Shown piece by piece: positions 1 to 8,374 of a stretch of DNA of 64,000 nucleotides. A program made the translations under genes and the position numbers. The stretch's first letter is position 1, and each line of letters starts with the position of its first letter. The notes below the pieces were generated by a model. That model saw only the letters and a list, made by a program, of their open reading frames with translations. It did no database searches and was not told the origin of the DNA. The stretch is from Chryseobacterium oranimense (GTDB lineage: Bacteria; Bacteroidota; Bacteroidia; Flavobacteriales; Weeksellaceae), in NCBI RefSeq assembly GCF_025244725.1, contig NZ_CP104203.1:930001-994000 (forward strand), written 5' to 3'.

Positions 1-2
1 AC

Positions 3-707
3 AGGATCACCTCAAAGCCATTAAAAGTAATCGGGAACGGGAATGTGAATGGTATCGACCTGAATTATTTCTCGCCTGAACAAATTACTGAAGAGCAGAA
101 AGAGAGTTTAAAAAGAGAACTTAACATACAGGACACGGATTTTGTTTTTGTATTTGTTGGCCGTTTGGTGGGAGATAAAGGAATTAATGAATTGGTGAAT
201 GCGTTTTCTCTTTTAAAGAAGACTGAAAACCCACAACGCCGTTCCAAATTATTACTGGTAGGCCCTCTGGAGCAGGAGCTGGATCCGCTGGATCCGGATA
301 CCCTGAAAGAAATAGAAAATAATCCCGATATCCTTTCTGTAGGTTTTCAGAAAGATGTCCGTCCTTATTTCGCGGTTTCTCATGCACTGGCTTTTCCAAG
401 TTATAGGGAAGGCTTCCCCAATGTAGTAATGCAGGCGGGGGCAATGGGACTGCCAAGCATTGTTTCCGATATCAACGGATGCAATGAAATTATTATAGAA
501 AACCGGAACGGAGTAATTGTTCCGGTAAAAAATAGTGAAAAGCTTGGAGAAGCAATGGCCAGAATGATATTGGACCAGAATTATTATGATCAATTGAAAA
601 TCAATGCAAGATCTATGATTCAGTCCCGTTATGAGCAGTCATTGATTTGGGAAGCTTTGTTAGGAGAATACAATAAACTGATTAAAGAAAGAGAATATCG
701 TGTATAA
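3..707 (+). CDS. Glycosyltransferase family 4, 5'-truncated
   Basis: The frame is open from the window edge with no stop, so the true start lies upstream; a GTG at 45 is internal. The 234 residues present are the C-terminal, nucleotide-sugar-binding half of a GT-B enzyme. Visible motifs are KPLKVIGNGNVNGIDL (inter-domain linker typical of GT4), FVGRLVGDKGI and EGFPNVVMQAGAMGLPS (donor site). The second Glu of the usual E-x7-E pair is Gln here. It would add a sugar to a lipid-linked glycan at the cytoplasmic face of the inner membrane. It overlaps the next gene by 8 bases, which indicates translational coupling in one operon. Family is clear; donor and acceptor cannot be read from the sequence. 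Confidence 0.88.
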   Translation, partial: RITSKPLKVIGNGNVNGIDLNYFSPEQITEEQKESLKRELNIQDTDFVFVFVGRLVGDKGINELVNAFSLLKKTENPQRRSKLLLVGPLEQELDPLDPDTLKEIENNPDILSVGFQKDVRPYFAVSHALAFPSYREGFPNVVMQAGAMGLPSIVSDINGCNEIIIENRNGVIVPVKNSEKLGEAMARMILDQNYYDQLKINARSMIQSRYEQSLIWEALLGEYNKLIKEREYRV

Positions 708-1305
708 ATTTTTTTTTAAAAGAATGATAGATTTTCTGATCGCTTTAATAGGACTGATTTTATTATCGCCTGTTTTTATTGTGGTTACCATCCTGCTGTA
801 TTTTGCAAATCAAGGGAAACCATTCTTCTTTCAGGCGAGACCAGGACTTCATGAAAAGATATTTCATATCATCAAATTTAAGACGATGAATGACAGGAAG
901 GATGAAAAGGGTAATTTCCTGCCCGATTCGGAACGCTTGACCCCCGTTGGAAGTTTTATCCGTCAGACTTCCCTGGATGAGCTTCCACAACTGATCAATG
1001 TATTAAAAGGAGATATGGCTCTTATAGGTCCGAGACCTTTGCTGCCGCAATATCTCCCTTTATATAATGAATCTCAAAAACGCAGACATACGATACGCCC
1101 TGGAATTACAGGCTGGGCACAGGTGAATGGAAGAAATGCTATTTCGTGGACTAAAAAATTTGAACTGGACATATGGTATATAGATCATTTGTCATTTGAA
1201 ACAGACTGCAGGGTGATCCTTCTTACTTTAAAAAAGGTAATAAAAAAGGAAGGAATAAACCAGGCAGGGCAGGCAACGGCAGAAATTTTTAATGGGAGTA
1301 ATTAA
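700..1305 (+). CDS. Undecaprenyl-phosphate sugar-1-phosphate transferase (PglC/WcaJ-type)
   Basis: 201 residues, the size of the short monotopic phosphoglycosyl transferases (PglC) rather than of long WcaJ/WbaP proteins. One hydrophobic segment (about residues 9-31) anchors it in the membrane. Family motifs are KFKTMNDRKDEKGN, QTSLDELPQLINVLKG, IGPRPLLPQYLPLY and RPGITGWAQVNGRN. These enzymes move a sugar-1-phosphate from a UDP-sugar onto undecaprenyl phosphate and so start a glycan chain. The PglD- and PglE-like genes directly downstream suggest a di-acetamido-trideoxyhexose (bacillosamine-like) as the first sugar; that is inference. The ATG lies within the end of the upstream gene. Confidence 0.93.
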   Translation: MYKFFFKRMIDFLIALIGLILLSPVFIVVTILLYFANQGKPFFFQARPGLHEKIFHIIKFKTMNDRKDEKGNFLPDSERLTPVGSFIRQTSLDELPQLINVLKGDMALIGPRPLLPQYLPLYNESQKRRHTIRPGITGWAQVNGRNAISWTKKFELDIWYIDHLSFETDCRVILLTLKKVIKKEGINQAGQATAEIFNGSN

Positions 1306-1324
1306 TTTTAAATGTAGTTAGAAT

Positions 1325-1927
1325 ATGTATTTATACGGAGCAAGCGGTCATGGCAAAGTGGTAGCTGAAGTAGCTGAAGAAACCGGTTACAATATTGAAG
1401 CTTATATCGATGAAAATCCTTTGAAGGAGAGAGTATTAAGCTATCCTGTTCTTCATGAGGTTCCCCAGCATGAAATAGATATCCTTATTTCCATAGGAAA
1501 TAATAAAACGCGCAAAAGAATAGTAAAGCAGGGTGAGCTGTTCAATTATGTTACCCTTATCCACCCCAGGACGGTTATATCCAAAAGGGTAAAGATCGGG
1601 GAGGGAACTATTGCAATGCCGGGCGTTACTGTAAATGCGGCCGTAAAAATAGGAAAGCACTGTATTATCAATACCAATGCTTCTATTGATCATGACTGTA
1701 TTTTAGAAGATTTTGTCCACATTTCTCCCAATGTGGCGCTGGCAGGAAATGTATATGTAGGCGAAGGGACCCACATCGGGATCGGAGCCAGTGTAATACA
1801 GGGAATAGAAATTGGAAAGTGGTGCACCATTGGTGCAGGAGCTGTTATTATTAGCGATGTCCCGGATGGTTCTACCGTAGTAGGCAATCCCGGAAAAGTA
1901 ATAAAGAGTAGAAGTTTAAAAATATAG
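1325..1927 (+). CDS. NeuD/PglD-family sugar O/N-acetyltransferase
   Basis: 200 residues. The N-terminal half has the sugar-nucleotide-binding fold with GASGHGKVVAEVAEE. The C-terminal half is a left-handed beta-helix of hexapeptide repeats (for example VKIGKHCIINTNASIDHDC, IGKWCTIGAGAVI) with the SIDHDC histidine expected to act as general base. PglD acetylates UDP-4-amino-sugar from acetyl-CoA. It lies 19 bases after the sugar transferase and 18 before the aminotransferase, so it is cotranscribed, in the same set as in bacillosamine loci. Sialic-acid O-acetyltransferase (NeuD) is the alternative name for this fold; the aminotransferase neighbour favours the PglD role. Confidence 0.9.
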   Translation: MYLYGASGHGKVVAEVAEETGYNIEAYIDENPLKERVLSYPVLHEVPQHEIDILISIGNNKTRKRIVKQGELFNYVTLIHPRTVISKRVKIGEGTIAMPGVTVNAAVKIGKHCIINTNASIDHDCILEDFVHISPNVALAGNVYVGEGTHIGIGASVIQGIEIGKWCTIGAGAVIISDVPDGSTVVGNPGKVIKSRSLKI

Positions 1928-1945
1928 AATAGTAAAAGTAGAAAT

Positions 1946-3106
1946 ATGAAATCAAAAGTATGGCTTTCATCTCCCCATTTGGGAGGAAGCGAATTAAAGT
2001 ACATCAAAGAGGCATTTGATGCCAATTGGGTAGCACCCTTAGGGCCGAATGTTGATGGTTTTGAACGGGATTTGGAGGAATTCCTGAATGAAGATGTTAA
2101 AGTAGCTGCACTTTCTGCCGGAACTGCTGCTTTACACCTGGCATTAATTGAGTGTAATGTAGGTCATGGGGATGAAGTTATTTGCCAGTCGATGACCTTT
2201 TCTGCCTCTGCTAATCCTATCGTCTATCTGGGAGCTGTTCCCGTATTTATCGATTCAGAAAAAGATACCTGGAACATGTGTCCGGAGGCTTTACAGGAAG
2301 CTATTGAAGACAGGATTTCAAAAGGTAAAAAACCAAAAGCGATCATCGTAGTGAACCTTTACGGTATGCCTGCAAAAATGGATGAAATTTTATCAGTTGC
2401 TGCAAAATATGATATCCCTTTAATTGAAGATGCTGCCGAATCACTGGGCTCTACCTATAAAGGGAAGGCTTGTGGAACTTTTGGACGTTTTGGTATTTTA
2501 TCATTTAACGGGAACAAAATTATTACAACTTCAGGAGGAGGTGCATTGGTGTGCCATTCCCAGGAAGATAAAGACAAAGCTGTATTTCTCTCTACACAGG
2601 CCAGGGATAAAGCTCCGCATTACCAGCACTCTCAGATCGGGTATAATTACAGAATGAGTAACATCAGTGCAGGAATCGGTCGCGGACAGATGGAAGTTTT
2701 GGAAGAGAGAGTTGAAGGCCGCAGAAACGTACACAGCTTTTATGCTGATCTTTGTGAGAATTTAGAGGGAGTAGAACTGTTTTCAGAACCCAATTCTGAT
2801 TTCTATAGCAATCACTGGCTATCCGTTATTACAATAGACGAAACAAAGACATCCAAAAATTATGAAGACCTGCGTCTGGCTTTCCTGAAAGACGATATAG
2901 AATCCCGGCCTATCTGGAAGCCAATGCACCTACAGCCGATTTTCAAAGATGCCCCGTATTATGGAGGAAAAGTAGCTGAGGAGCTGTTCGGAAACAGTTT
3001 GTGCCTGCCTTCAGGATCCAATCTTTCTGATGAGGAAAAAGAAAGGATTGCAAAGGTAATGATTGATGTTTTTTCAAGTAAGAAAGAATATTCGGTTTCG
3101 CGGTAA
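1946..3106 (+). CDS. DegT/DnrJ/EryC1 aminotransferase (PglE-like)
   Basis: 386 residues, normal length for PLP-dependent nucleotide-sugar aminotransferases. The N-terminal SSPHLGGSELKYIKEAF, the LSAGTAALHLAL cofactor loop, the EDAAESLGSTYKG segment and the SFNGNKIITTSGGGAL segment are all present. K191 in the last is the expected Schiff-base lysine. It should convert a UDP-4-keto-6-deoxy sugar to the 4-amino sugar that the preceding acetyltransferase acetylates. It is the last gene of the operon: a strong hairpin terminator follows about 110 bases later. The 4,6-dehydratase (PglF) expected in the pathway is not in the window and probably lies upstream. Confidence 0.93.
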   Translation: MKSKVWLSSPHLGGSELKYIKEAFDANWVAPLGPNVDGFERDLEEFLNEDVKVAALSAGTAALHLALIECNVGHGDEVICQSMTFSASANPIVYLGAVPVFIDSEKDTWNMCPEALQEAIEDRISKGKKPKAIIVVNLYGMPAKMDEILSVAAKYDIPLIEDAAESLGSTYKGKACGTFGRFGILSFNGNKIITTSGGGALVCHSQEDKDKAVFLSTQARDKAPHYQHSQIGYNYRMSNISAGIGRGQMEVLEERVEGRRNVHSFYADLCENLEGVELFSEPNSDFYSNHWLSVITIDETKTSKNYEDLRLAFLKDDIESRPIWKPMHLQPIFKDAPYYGGKVAEELFGNSLCLPSGSNLSDEEKERIAKVMIDVFSSKKEYSVSR

Positions 3107-3213
3107 TCTGGTTCAGTGTCTGGGTATTGCTATTTGATCATAATGAATACCAAATCATTTATATAAAAATATATTTTTCTATTAAGTTGATACCTTCAGC
3201 TGACCAGATCAAT

Positions 3214-3250
3214 AAAAGTGACCATCTGCTAAATGGTCACTTTTGTTTTT
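3214..3250 (+). terminator. Terminator of the glycan operon
   Basis: A 12-bp perfect stem (aaaagtgaccat 3214-3225 with atggtcactttt 3233-3244), a 7-base loop and a T-rich tail. The arms begin with A-runs, so it can also work on the minus strand for the VOC gene at 3330. Confidence 0.85.
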
Positions 3251-3329
3251 AACAAGATAAATCAAATTATCGAACAGAAGTAAATTAATTGCTTATATTC
3301 TGGTCTTACTTTAATAAGTTTAATTTATT

Positions 3330-3734
3330 TCAGACAGTAAACTTTTCTTTTGATTCTTTTGTTGCTGGAGTAAAGAAGTTCACCAGGTTGCCATCGGGAT
3401 CCCTGAACAGCAATGATTTATTACCCCAGGGCATTACAGTCGGTTCCTGAACAATTTTAGATGACAGGAAATCCTTTAACCTTTCAAATTCCTTATCTAC
3501 ATCATCCACTAGAAATTCTATTATTGCAGTGCGGTTTTCAGCAGGTTGAGCTACACTTTCCCCGCCAAAAAACTGCAGGGTTTTGGTGCTTCCGATAGCA
3601 AGAGTCGTATTTTGGGTTTTCAGTTCAGCGAAATCCGGGGTATACCGTATTGCTGAAATTCCTGTTATCTGCTCATAAAAATTTACTAAACTTTCGGTGT
3701 TGGAAGTAATGATACGTATTGATACCAAATTCAT
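3330..3734 (-). CDS. VOC (glyoxalase/bleomycin-resistance fold) family protein
   Basis: 134 residues with two beta-alpha-beta-beta-beta halves. It opens MNLVSIRIITSNTESLVNFYEQ and ends with FRDPDGNLVNFFTP, the classic last strands of the vicinal-oxygen-chelate fold. VOC proteins bind a metal or a small molecule; the substrate here is unknown. The gene stands alone with its own upstream region, and the TetR gene diverges from it. A TTG-N19 pair with an imperfect -7 lies within 60 bases of the start. A hairpin at 3850-3875 separates it from anything further upstream on this strand. Regulation by the neighbouring TetR protein is possible but not shown. Confidence 0.85.
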   Translation of the reverse strand: MNLVSIRIITSNTESLVNFYEQITGISAIRYTPDFAELKTQNTTLAIGSTKTLQFFGGESVAQPAENRTAIIEFLVDDVDKEFERLKDFLSSKIVQEPTVMPWGNKSLLFRDPDGNLVNFFTPATKESKEKFTV

Positions 3735-3860
3735 TTTTTTAAAATTTTAAATTACTCTGTAAAATTAAAGTGAAGCTGTGACAATAGGCTGTCAGTAGAT
3801 TTGAAGTTTAACTTAAAATAGTATTTAATATTTATTTTAAAAAAACAAAAAACAGCACCA

Positions 3861-3953
3861 TTAATGATGCTGTTTACATTTAGTGTTCTTACCTTTACTT
3901 GGTATTTGAAATGGTATATGATAATCACTTTTCCTTTTTAAATACCTCATCAT
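3861..3953 (-). CDS. Possible 30-residue peptide or short RNA under TetR control
   Basis: An ATG ATG-initiated frame of 30 residues, rich in Lys and His, lies between VOC and tetR. Its stop codon sits in the loop of a terminator hairpin (arms 3850-3857 and 3868-3875, then a U-rich run on this strand). A minus-strand TATATTTG (-7 element, 4012-4019) lies upstream, with the TetR-type palindrome just behind it. So a transcript of about 150 nt is plausible; whether the peptide or the RNA matters cannot be told. No family is recognised. This interval (3735-4090) holds nothing else. Confidence 0.3.
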   Translation of the reverse strand: MMRYLKRKSDYHIPFQIPSKGKNTKCKQHH

Positions 3954-4026
3954 TAGTTGTTTTAAAACATAAATAGTTTTTAAGAATATATATAAAATGG
4001 TTTAGTTTGTGCAAATATACGAAACA

Positions 4027-4044
4027 AGACACTATGTAGTGTCT
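4027..4044. promoter_or_regulatory. Palindromic operator, probably for the adjacent TetR protein
   Basis: A perfect 8-bp inverted repeat, AGACACTA-tg-TAGTGTCT, lies 47 bases before tetR. On the minus strand it falls in the -33/spacer region of the TATATTTG element at 4012-4019. On the plus strand it precedes a near-consensus TAAACTTG (4064-4071) by the right distance. Size, symmetry and place match a TetR autoregulatory operator. That this protein binds it is inference. Confidence 0.6.
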
Positions 4045-4090
4045 AAAATAATTAAAATTTTCTTAAACTTGTATAATCGAATCTGTAATA

Positions 4091-4720
4091 ATGGAAAGAA
4101 AATCAGCCGCAGGCAGTATCCGGAACAAGGAACGCAGTAAAAAAAAGTTTTTGGATGCTGTTGGAAAAATTCTGAAATCGAAGGGATATGCAGCATTGAA
4201 AGTAAATGATATTGCAGCCGTTGCAGGAGTAGATAAAAAAATGATCTACACCTATTTTGGCGGGATGGATGGGCTTATGGATGAGTATATCCGGTCGCAG
4301 GATTACTGGAGTAATGTGACTACCGATCAGGTATTGCCTGACAGAGGAGACGGTGGAAGATTTGTTGTAGAACAAATGTTACTACAGCAATATGATTACG
4401 TACACAGCAACAAGGAGCTGCAAAAATTATTATTGTGGCGTTTATCCGAATCCCGGAAATCTTTAACCAAGCTTACCAATATGCAGGAAGAGAGTGGGGA
4501 AAGCCTTTTTAAACTGATTGCTGATCCCTATTTTGGAGAGCGTTCGTGGGATTTTCGTGCAATATCGGCTATTCTGGTTTCAGGCCTTTATTACCTTAAT
4601 ATGTACGCTTCTGTAAATGGCAGTATTTTTTGCGGTATCGATCTGAATACGCCTGAAGGCCGCGAAAGAATTAAAAAAGCAGTATCGTTTTTAGTCGATC
4701 AGACATACGAGAATCTGTAA
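4091..4720 (+). CDS. TetR/AcrR family transcriptional regulator
   Basis: 209 residues. The N-terminal HTH is clear (about residues 17-60: LDAVGKILKSKGYAALKVND, then IAAVAGVDKKMIYTYFGGMD), matching the TetR_N pattern of a helix-turn-helix ending in a Tyr-Thr-Tyr-Phe stretch. The C-terminal ligand domain is not recognisable by eye, as is normal. It should dimerise on a palindrome, and one lies 47 bases upstream. The likely targets are its own promoter and the short divergent transcript at 3850-4005. It converges with the exporter gene that ends at 4772. Confidence 0.92.
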   Translation: MERKSAAGSIRNKERSKKKFLDAVGKILKSKGYAALKVNDIAAVAGVDKKMIYTYFGGMDGLMDEYIRSQDYWSNVTTDQVLPDRGDGGRFVVEQMLLQQYDYVHSNKELQKLLLWRLSESRKSLTKLTNMQEESGESLFKLIADPYFGERSWDFRAISAILVSGLYYLNMYASVNGSIFCGIDLNTPEGRERIKKAVSFLVDQTYENL

Positions 4721-4771
4721 AAATATTTTTATCAATATAAAGTAACGGGGAAAGTAATTTTGTATACCATT

Positions 4772-6982
4772 TTATGCTCCCAATTCCAGTTGGTTTTTAA
4801 CCAGGCTGAAGTATTCTCCTTTCTTTTCCACCAAATAGTTATGGTGTCCCAACTCGGAAACCTGTCCGTCTTTTAAAACAATAATCTGATCCGCATTTTT
4901 CACCGTTGACAGACGGTGCGCGATAATAACCACTGTTTTATCCTTGAAAAAGGACTGAAGATTGTTGTGTATGATTTTTTCATTATCCGCATCCAATGCG
5001 CTAGTTGCCTCATCAAAAAAAATGTAATGAGGATTTTTATACACCGCTCTTGCAATTAAAATCCGCTGCTTTTGCCCGCCCGATATCCCGTTTCCTGAAG
5101 CTCCGATTTTGGTTTCATATTCCAACGGATTACTTTGAATAAACGATTCAATATTCGCGATCCGGGCTGAATTATGAAGTTTTTGCGTATCAATATGTTC
5201 ATCACCCGTTGCAATATTCCTTTTTATAGTATCTGAAAAAATATAGCCGTCCTGCATCACGACTCCGCAGTTTTCCCGGATACTTTTGGGAGATAGCGAA
5301 AGTATATTATCGTCGTTATATAAGATTTCGCCGGCTGTGGGATCATAAAATCTTAAAAGCAGTTTCATAAGCGTTGTCTTTCCGCTGCCGCTGGATCCTA
5401 CGATAGCTGTGATTTTTCCTTCAGGGATAAAAATATCAATGTCTTTTAATACGAAAGGAGATTTCGGGCCTTCATACTGAAATGAAACATTGTTCAGACG
5501 GATTCCCTTTTTTGCTTCAGTTCCATTATAATTTAATGTATTTAAATCCAATGGTTTTAAATTGTCTTGTTCCTCATCAGGATGATTCTGAACTTCATTC
5601 AGACGGGATAAGCTTAATTTGGCTTCCTGTAAAGAACGGAAGAAGCCTATTAGTTGAGCGACCGGTGAGTTCATCTGTCCTATAATGTAAGAAACACTCA
5701 AAAGTCCGCCTAACGTCATTTTTCCGCTCACCACAAATGATGCGGCAAGAAAAGTGACCAGAATATTTTTTAACTGATTCAGAAAGTCGAATCCTGCTAC
5801 CTGTATCTGATCATTTTTAAGTATCCGCATATTGATATCATATAATTTATGCTGAATTTCTTCCCACTGGCGCAGCTTTAAAGTCTCGTACTGATTTATT
5901 TTAAGCTCGGTAACCCCGTTTAATATTTCAAAATTGGACTGCTGGTTCTGACTTTGCTGCTGAAAACGAAAATAATCAAGAGATTTACGCTTTTTCATCC
6001 AGATTAAAGACCATATTACAGATAAAAAAGTAAGGGTTACATAAACAACAAGAATCCGGAAATCATAAAACCAGAGCACTCCGAAAAATACAGAGAAGAC
6101 AAGGATCGAAAATAGAGTGGTGATACCTTGTGACGTTAAAAACTGTTCAATCCGCTCATGATCCTGAATTCGCTGATTAAAGTCTCCCATCATTCTCGTA
6201 TCAAAAAATTTGACCGGGAGCAACAGCAGTTTTTTGAAAAAGTCTGAAATAATCTGGATATTAATTTGGGTTCCCACAGATAAAAGAATCCAGTTTCTAA
6301 GGATACTGAGGACTATATTTCCAAGGAAAAAAGCGAGCTGGCCAAGTAAAATATAGGTAATGATCTCGAGATTTTTTGGCTCAACCCCGTCATCGATCAG
6401 TTTTTGCGTTAAAATCGGAAATATCAGTGTTATAAGTGTACCTACAAGCAGTAAGAGAAATAATACTACTATTTTACTCCAGTGAGGAACAAGATATTTA
6501 TATAAAAATGATATGGATAATTCCTTTTCATTCTGGTCTTTTGCAGAAAAAAAACTATCTGTAGGGGATAGATACATAGCAATACCCTCCTTATTATCTG
6601 TTGATATCCAGGATTTTTTAAACCTTTCCTCAGATAATGAGAGCAATCCATGGGAAGGATCGGCAATTTTATATATTTTCTTCCCCGTAAACATGGATTT
6701 TCTGATAGCGTAAAGTACTACAAAATGATTTTGATTCCAGTGAATAATACTGGGGAAGCTTTGATGCTGGTTCAGTTCATCCAATGAAATGGAGTAAGAT
6801 GCAGATTCAATACCGATAGATTTTGCAGCTTCACTTATACCCGATAAAGAGACCCCTTCGCGGGAAATGAAAGAATGATCCCGTAAATAGTTTAAAGAAT
6901 AAGATTTACCATAATGTCTTGCTATCATGGCAAGACATGCTGGTCCACAATCCATCTGATCTTTTTGTGGAATAAAATGCAT
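4772..6982 (-). CDS. C39-peptidase-containing ABC exporter (bacteriocin/RiPP type)
   Basis: 736 residues, full length for the peptidase-permease-ATPase fusion. The N-terminal C39 cysteine peptidase (1-130) has its catalytic Cys12 in DCGPACLAMI, His86 in NHFVVLYAI and Asp108 in ADPSHG. A six-helix permease follows (about 165-450), then the ATPase with Walker A GSSGSGKTTLMK, signature ISGGQKQRILIARA, Walker B YIFFDEATSALD and the H-loop IIAHRLSTVKNAD. Such proteins cut a substrate after its double glycine and export the rest across the inner membrane. The start codon is 44 bases after the oxygenase gene, and a matching GG precursor lies two genes upstream. No HlyD-type adaptor is encoded nearby, unusual for a Gram-negative system. 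Confidence 0.95.
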   Translation of the reverse strand: MHFIPQKDQMDCGPACLAMIARHYGKSYSLNYLRDHSFISREGVSLSGISEAAKSIGIESASYSISLDELNQHQSFPSIIHWNQNHFVVLYAIRKSMFTGKKIYKIADPSHGLLSLSEERFKKSWISTDNKEGIAMYLSPTDSFFSAKDQNEKELSISFLYKYLVPHWSKIVVLFLLLLVGTLITLIFPILTQKLIDDGVEPKNLEIITYILLGQLAFFLGNIVLSILRNWILLSVGTQINIQIISDFFKKLLLLPVKFFDTRMMGDFNQRIQDHERIEQFLTSQGITTLFSILVFSVFFGVLWFYDFRILVVYVTLTFLSVIWSLIWMKKRKSLDYFRFQQQSQNQQSNFEILNGVTELKINQYETLKLRQWEEIQHKLYDINMRILKNDQIQVAGFDFLNQLKNILVTFLAASFVVSGKMTLGGLLSVSYIIGQMNSPVAQLIGFFRSLQEAKLSLSRLNEVQNHPDEEQDNLKPLDLNTLNYNGTEAKKGIRLNNVSFQYEGPKSPFVLKDIDIFIPEGKITAIVGSSGSGKTTLMKLLLRFYDPTAGEILYNDDNILSLSPKSIRENCGVVMQDGYIFSDTIKRNIATGDEHIDTQKLHNSARIANIESFIQSNPLEYETKIGASGNGISGGQKQRILIARAVYKNPHYIFFDEATSALDADNEKIIHNNLQSFFKDKTVVIIAHRLSTVKNADQIIVLKDGQVSELGHHNYLVEKKGEYFSLVKNQLELGA

Positions 6983-7026
6983 AGTTAATGTCGGGTTTTA
7001 AAATCTCTTCACAGTATAAAAGCTGC

Positions 7027-8298
7027 TTAATGTACTACATCGAATCCTCTTTTATCGTAAATCATGGATAAGAAATAGAGTCCTGCTTCTTCAGGCCATT
7101 CGGAATTTATATTGGCAAGCAAATCCTCTGTATTTACGTGTTCAAACGAATTTATTTTATCAATGATTTCAGGAAGGAAATTGCTTTTTCTGATTTCCAT
7201 TTTGTATCCTCTTACAAAAAATACAAATGAATCTTCGTTTGAATTATCGTAAATAATTTTAAATGGCTGAGGAGCTTTTATTATTTTCGATTTTAGGTGA
7301 TCGTAATCATCAATGTCATATTGATCAAGTTGCTTACGTGTTTGCGGGGTATTTTCCCAGCCATGGTTGCTGATAAGGCTGTACTTATAATCTGAATGGA
7401 TACGCTGAAAAAAATCTTTTACAGACATGTTCATGATCTCGTCAGACTTAAAAAGTCTCATAACATCATCAAATGTGGTTGGATTTTCAGCATACTCTTT
7501 CTGCGGATTAATTACTTCTTCATTATTATCATCAATATATTGAGTGTAGAAAGTATTCATCACATTATCGAAATAAGTGGCTTTGGTCGGATTGTTGAAC
7601 CAGAAAGTAATACCAATCGAGTATTCGTCATTTTTCCCGATATGGAACTGATCCCATGGCATATAATATAAATCTCCGGTCCCAAAGGTATATACCTCTG
7701 CTTCTTCTAAAAGCGGGGTTATGTCGTGGTTATTTTGCTTTCCTCCTGTAAGCCCGTTATACTTATTTTCTTCCCAGGTATACATGGTTTTTTCACCTGG
7801 TCCCAGATGAAAATGAATAACATTGGCTCCTTTGTGATCCTGGTGTATGCCAAGCGGAGTCCATCCGTAATCTCCGATAAATACTGTAGCATGCATTCCG
7901 GCAGCCGGTAAACCGATGGCATCAATCAGCGGTTTGGTAAACATCATTAATTTTTCAGCAATATATGGGGAATATCTTTCCGCTGCATTAAATATGATAC
8001 CGAATTTCTGACCAAAGGATCTTTTAAAATATTCCTGTAATGTTTCACCAGGCTGAGGATGATTCGTAAACATCTTGTCCTTATACTTATTGTTTACTTT
8101 GGCAGCGTTTTCCTCAGGGAAATATAAACGGAACCCTCCCTTTTCTCCGGATTTCAGCTTTTCAAGTAATGCTTCGTTTATTGCATTAGTCAGATCTTCA
8201 ACCTCTTCTGCAGAAAGAACATCATTAATAACGCATGTTTTTCTAAAATTTTGATTGGTCTGGGTGAAATTTTCCCACCATTGTTTATCCAGGTTCAT
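7027..8298 (-). CDS. JmjC/cupin-like Fe(II)/2-oxoglutarate oxygenase, putative RiPP-modifying enzyme
   Basis: 423 residues from the ATG at 8298, chosen because it has an A-rich leader. The frame runs 40 residues further up (to 8418), but that part crosses a terminator hairpin. The middle is a JmjC-like jelly roll: G-IHQDHKGANVIHFHLGPG supplies H152 and D154 of the iron triad, and YMPWDQFHIGKNDEYSIGI supplies H219. FHLGPG and TFWFNNP resemble strands of ribosomal-oxygenase-type JmjC proteins, which hydroxylate protein side chains. The C-terminal 180 residues are not recognised and could bind the leader peptide. It lies between the GG peptide and its exporter, so peptide hydroxylation is the simplest role. 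Fold is fairly sure; substrate is inference. Confidence 0.75.
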   Translation of the reverse strand: MNLDKQWWENFTQTNQNFRKTCVINDVLSAEEVEDLTNAINEALLEKLKSGEKGGFRLYFPEENAAKVNNKYKDKMFTNHPQPGETLQEYFKRSFGQKFGIIFNAAERYSPYIAEKLMMFTKPLIDAIGLPAAGMHATVFIGDYGWTPLGIHQDHKGANVIHFHLGPGEKTMYTWEENKYNGLTGGKQNNHDITPLLEEAEVYTFGTGDLYYMPWDQFHIGKNDEYSIGITFWFNNPTKATYFDNVMNTFYTQYIDDNNEEVINPQKEYAENPTTFDDVMRLFKSDEIMNMSVKDFFQRIHSDYKYSLISNHGWENTPQTRKQLDQYDIDDYDHLKSKIIKAPQPFKIIYDNSNEDSFVFFVRGYKMEIRKSNFLPEIIDKINSFEHVNTEDLLANINSEWPEEAGLYFLSMIYDKRGFDVVH

Positions 8299-8325
8299 AG
8301 TTTTATTTTGTTTTTTGATTGAGTA

Positions 8326-8358
8326 TAAAAAGGCAATAGAATACAAGATTCTATTGCC
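8326..8358 (-). terminator. Attenuator hairpin between peptide precursor and oxygenase
   Basis: Perfect 11-bp stem (ggcaatagaat 8332-8342 with attctattgcc 8348-8358), 5-base loop, and on the minus strand a TTTTTATA tail. It starts 16 bases after the precursor's stop codon and ends 28 bases before the oxygenase start. A partial terminator in this place would give much more precursor mRNA than enzyme mRNA, a common arrangement in peptide clusters. Confidence 0.8.
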
Positions 8359-8374
8359 CTGAATATAAAGCTGA

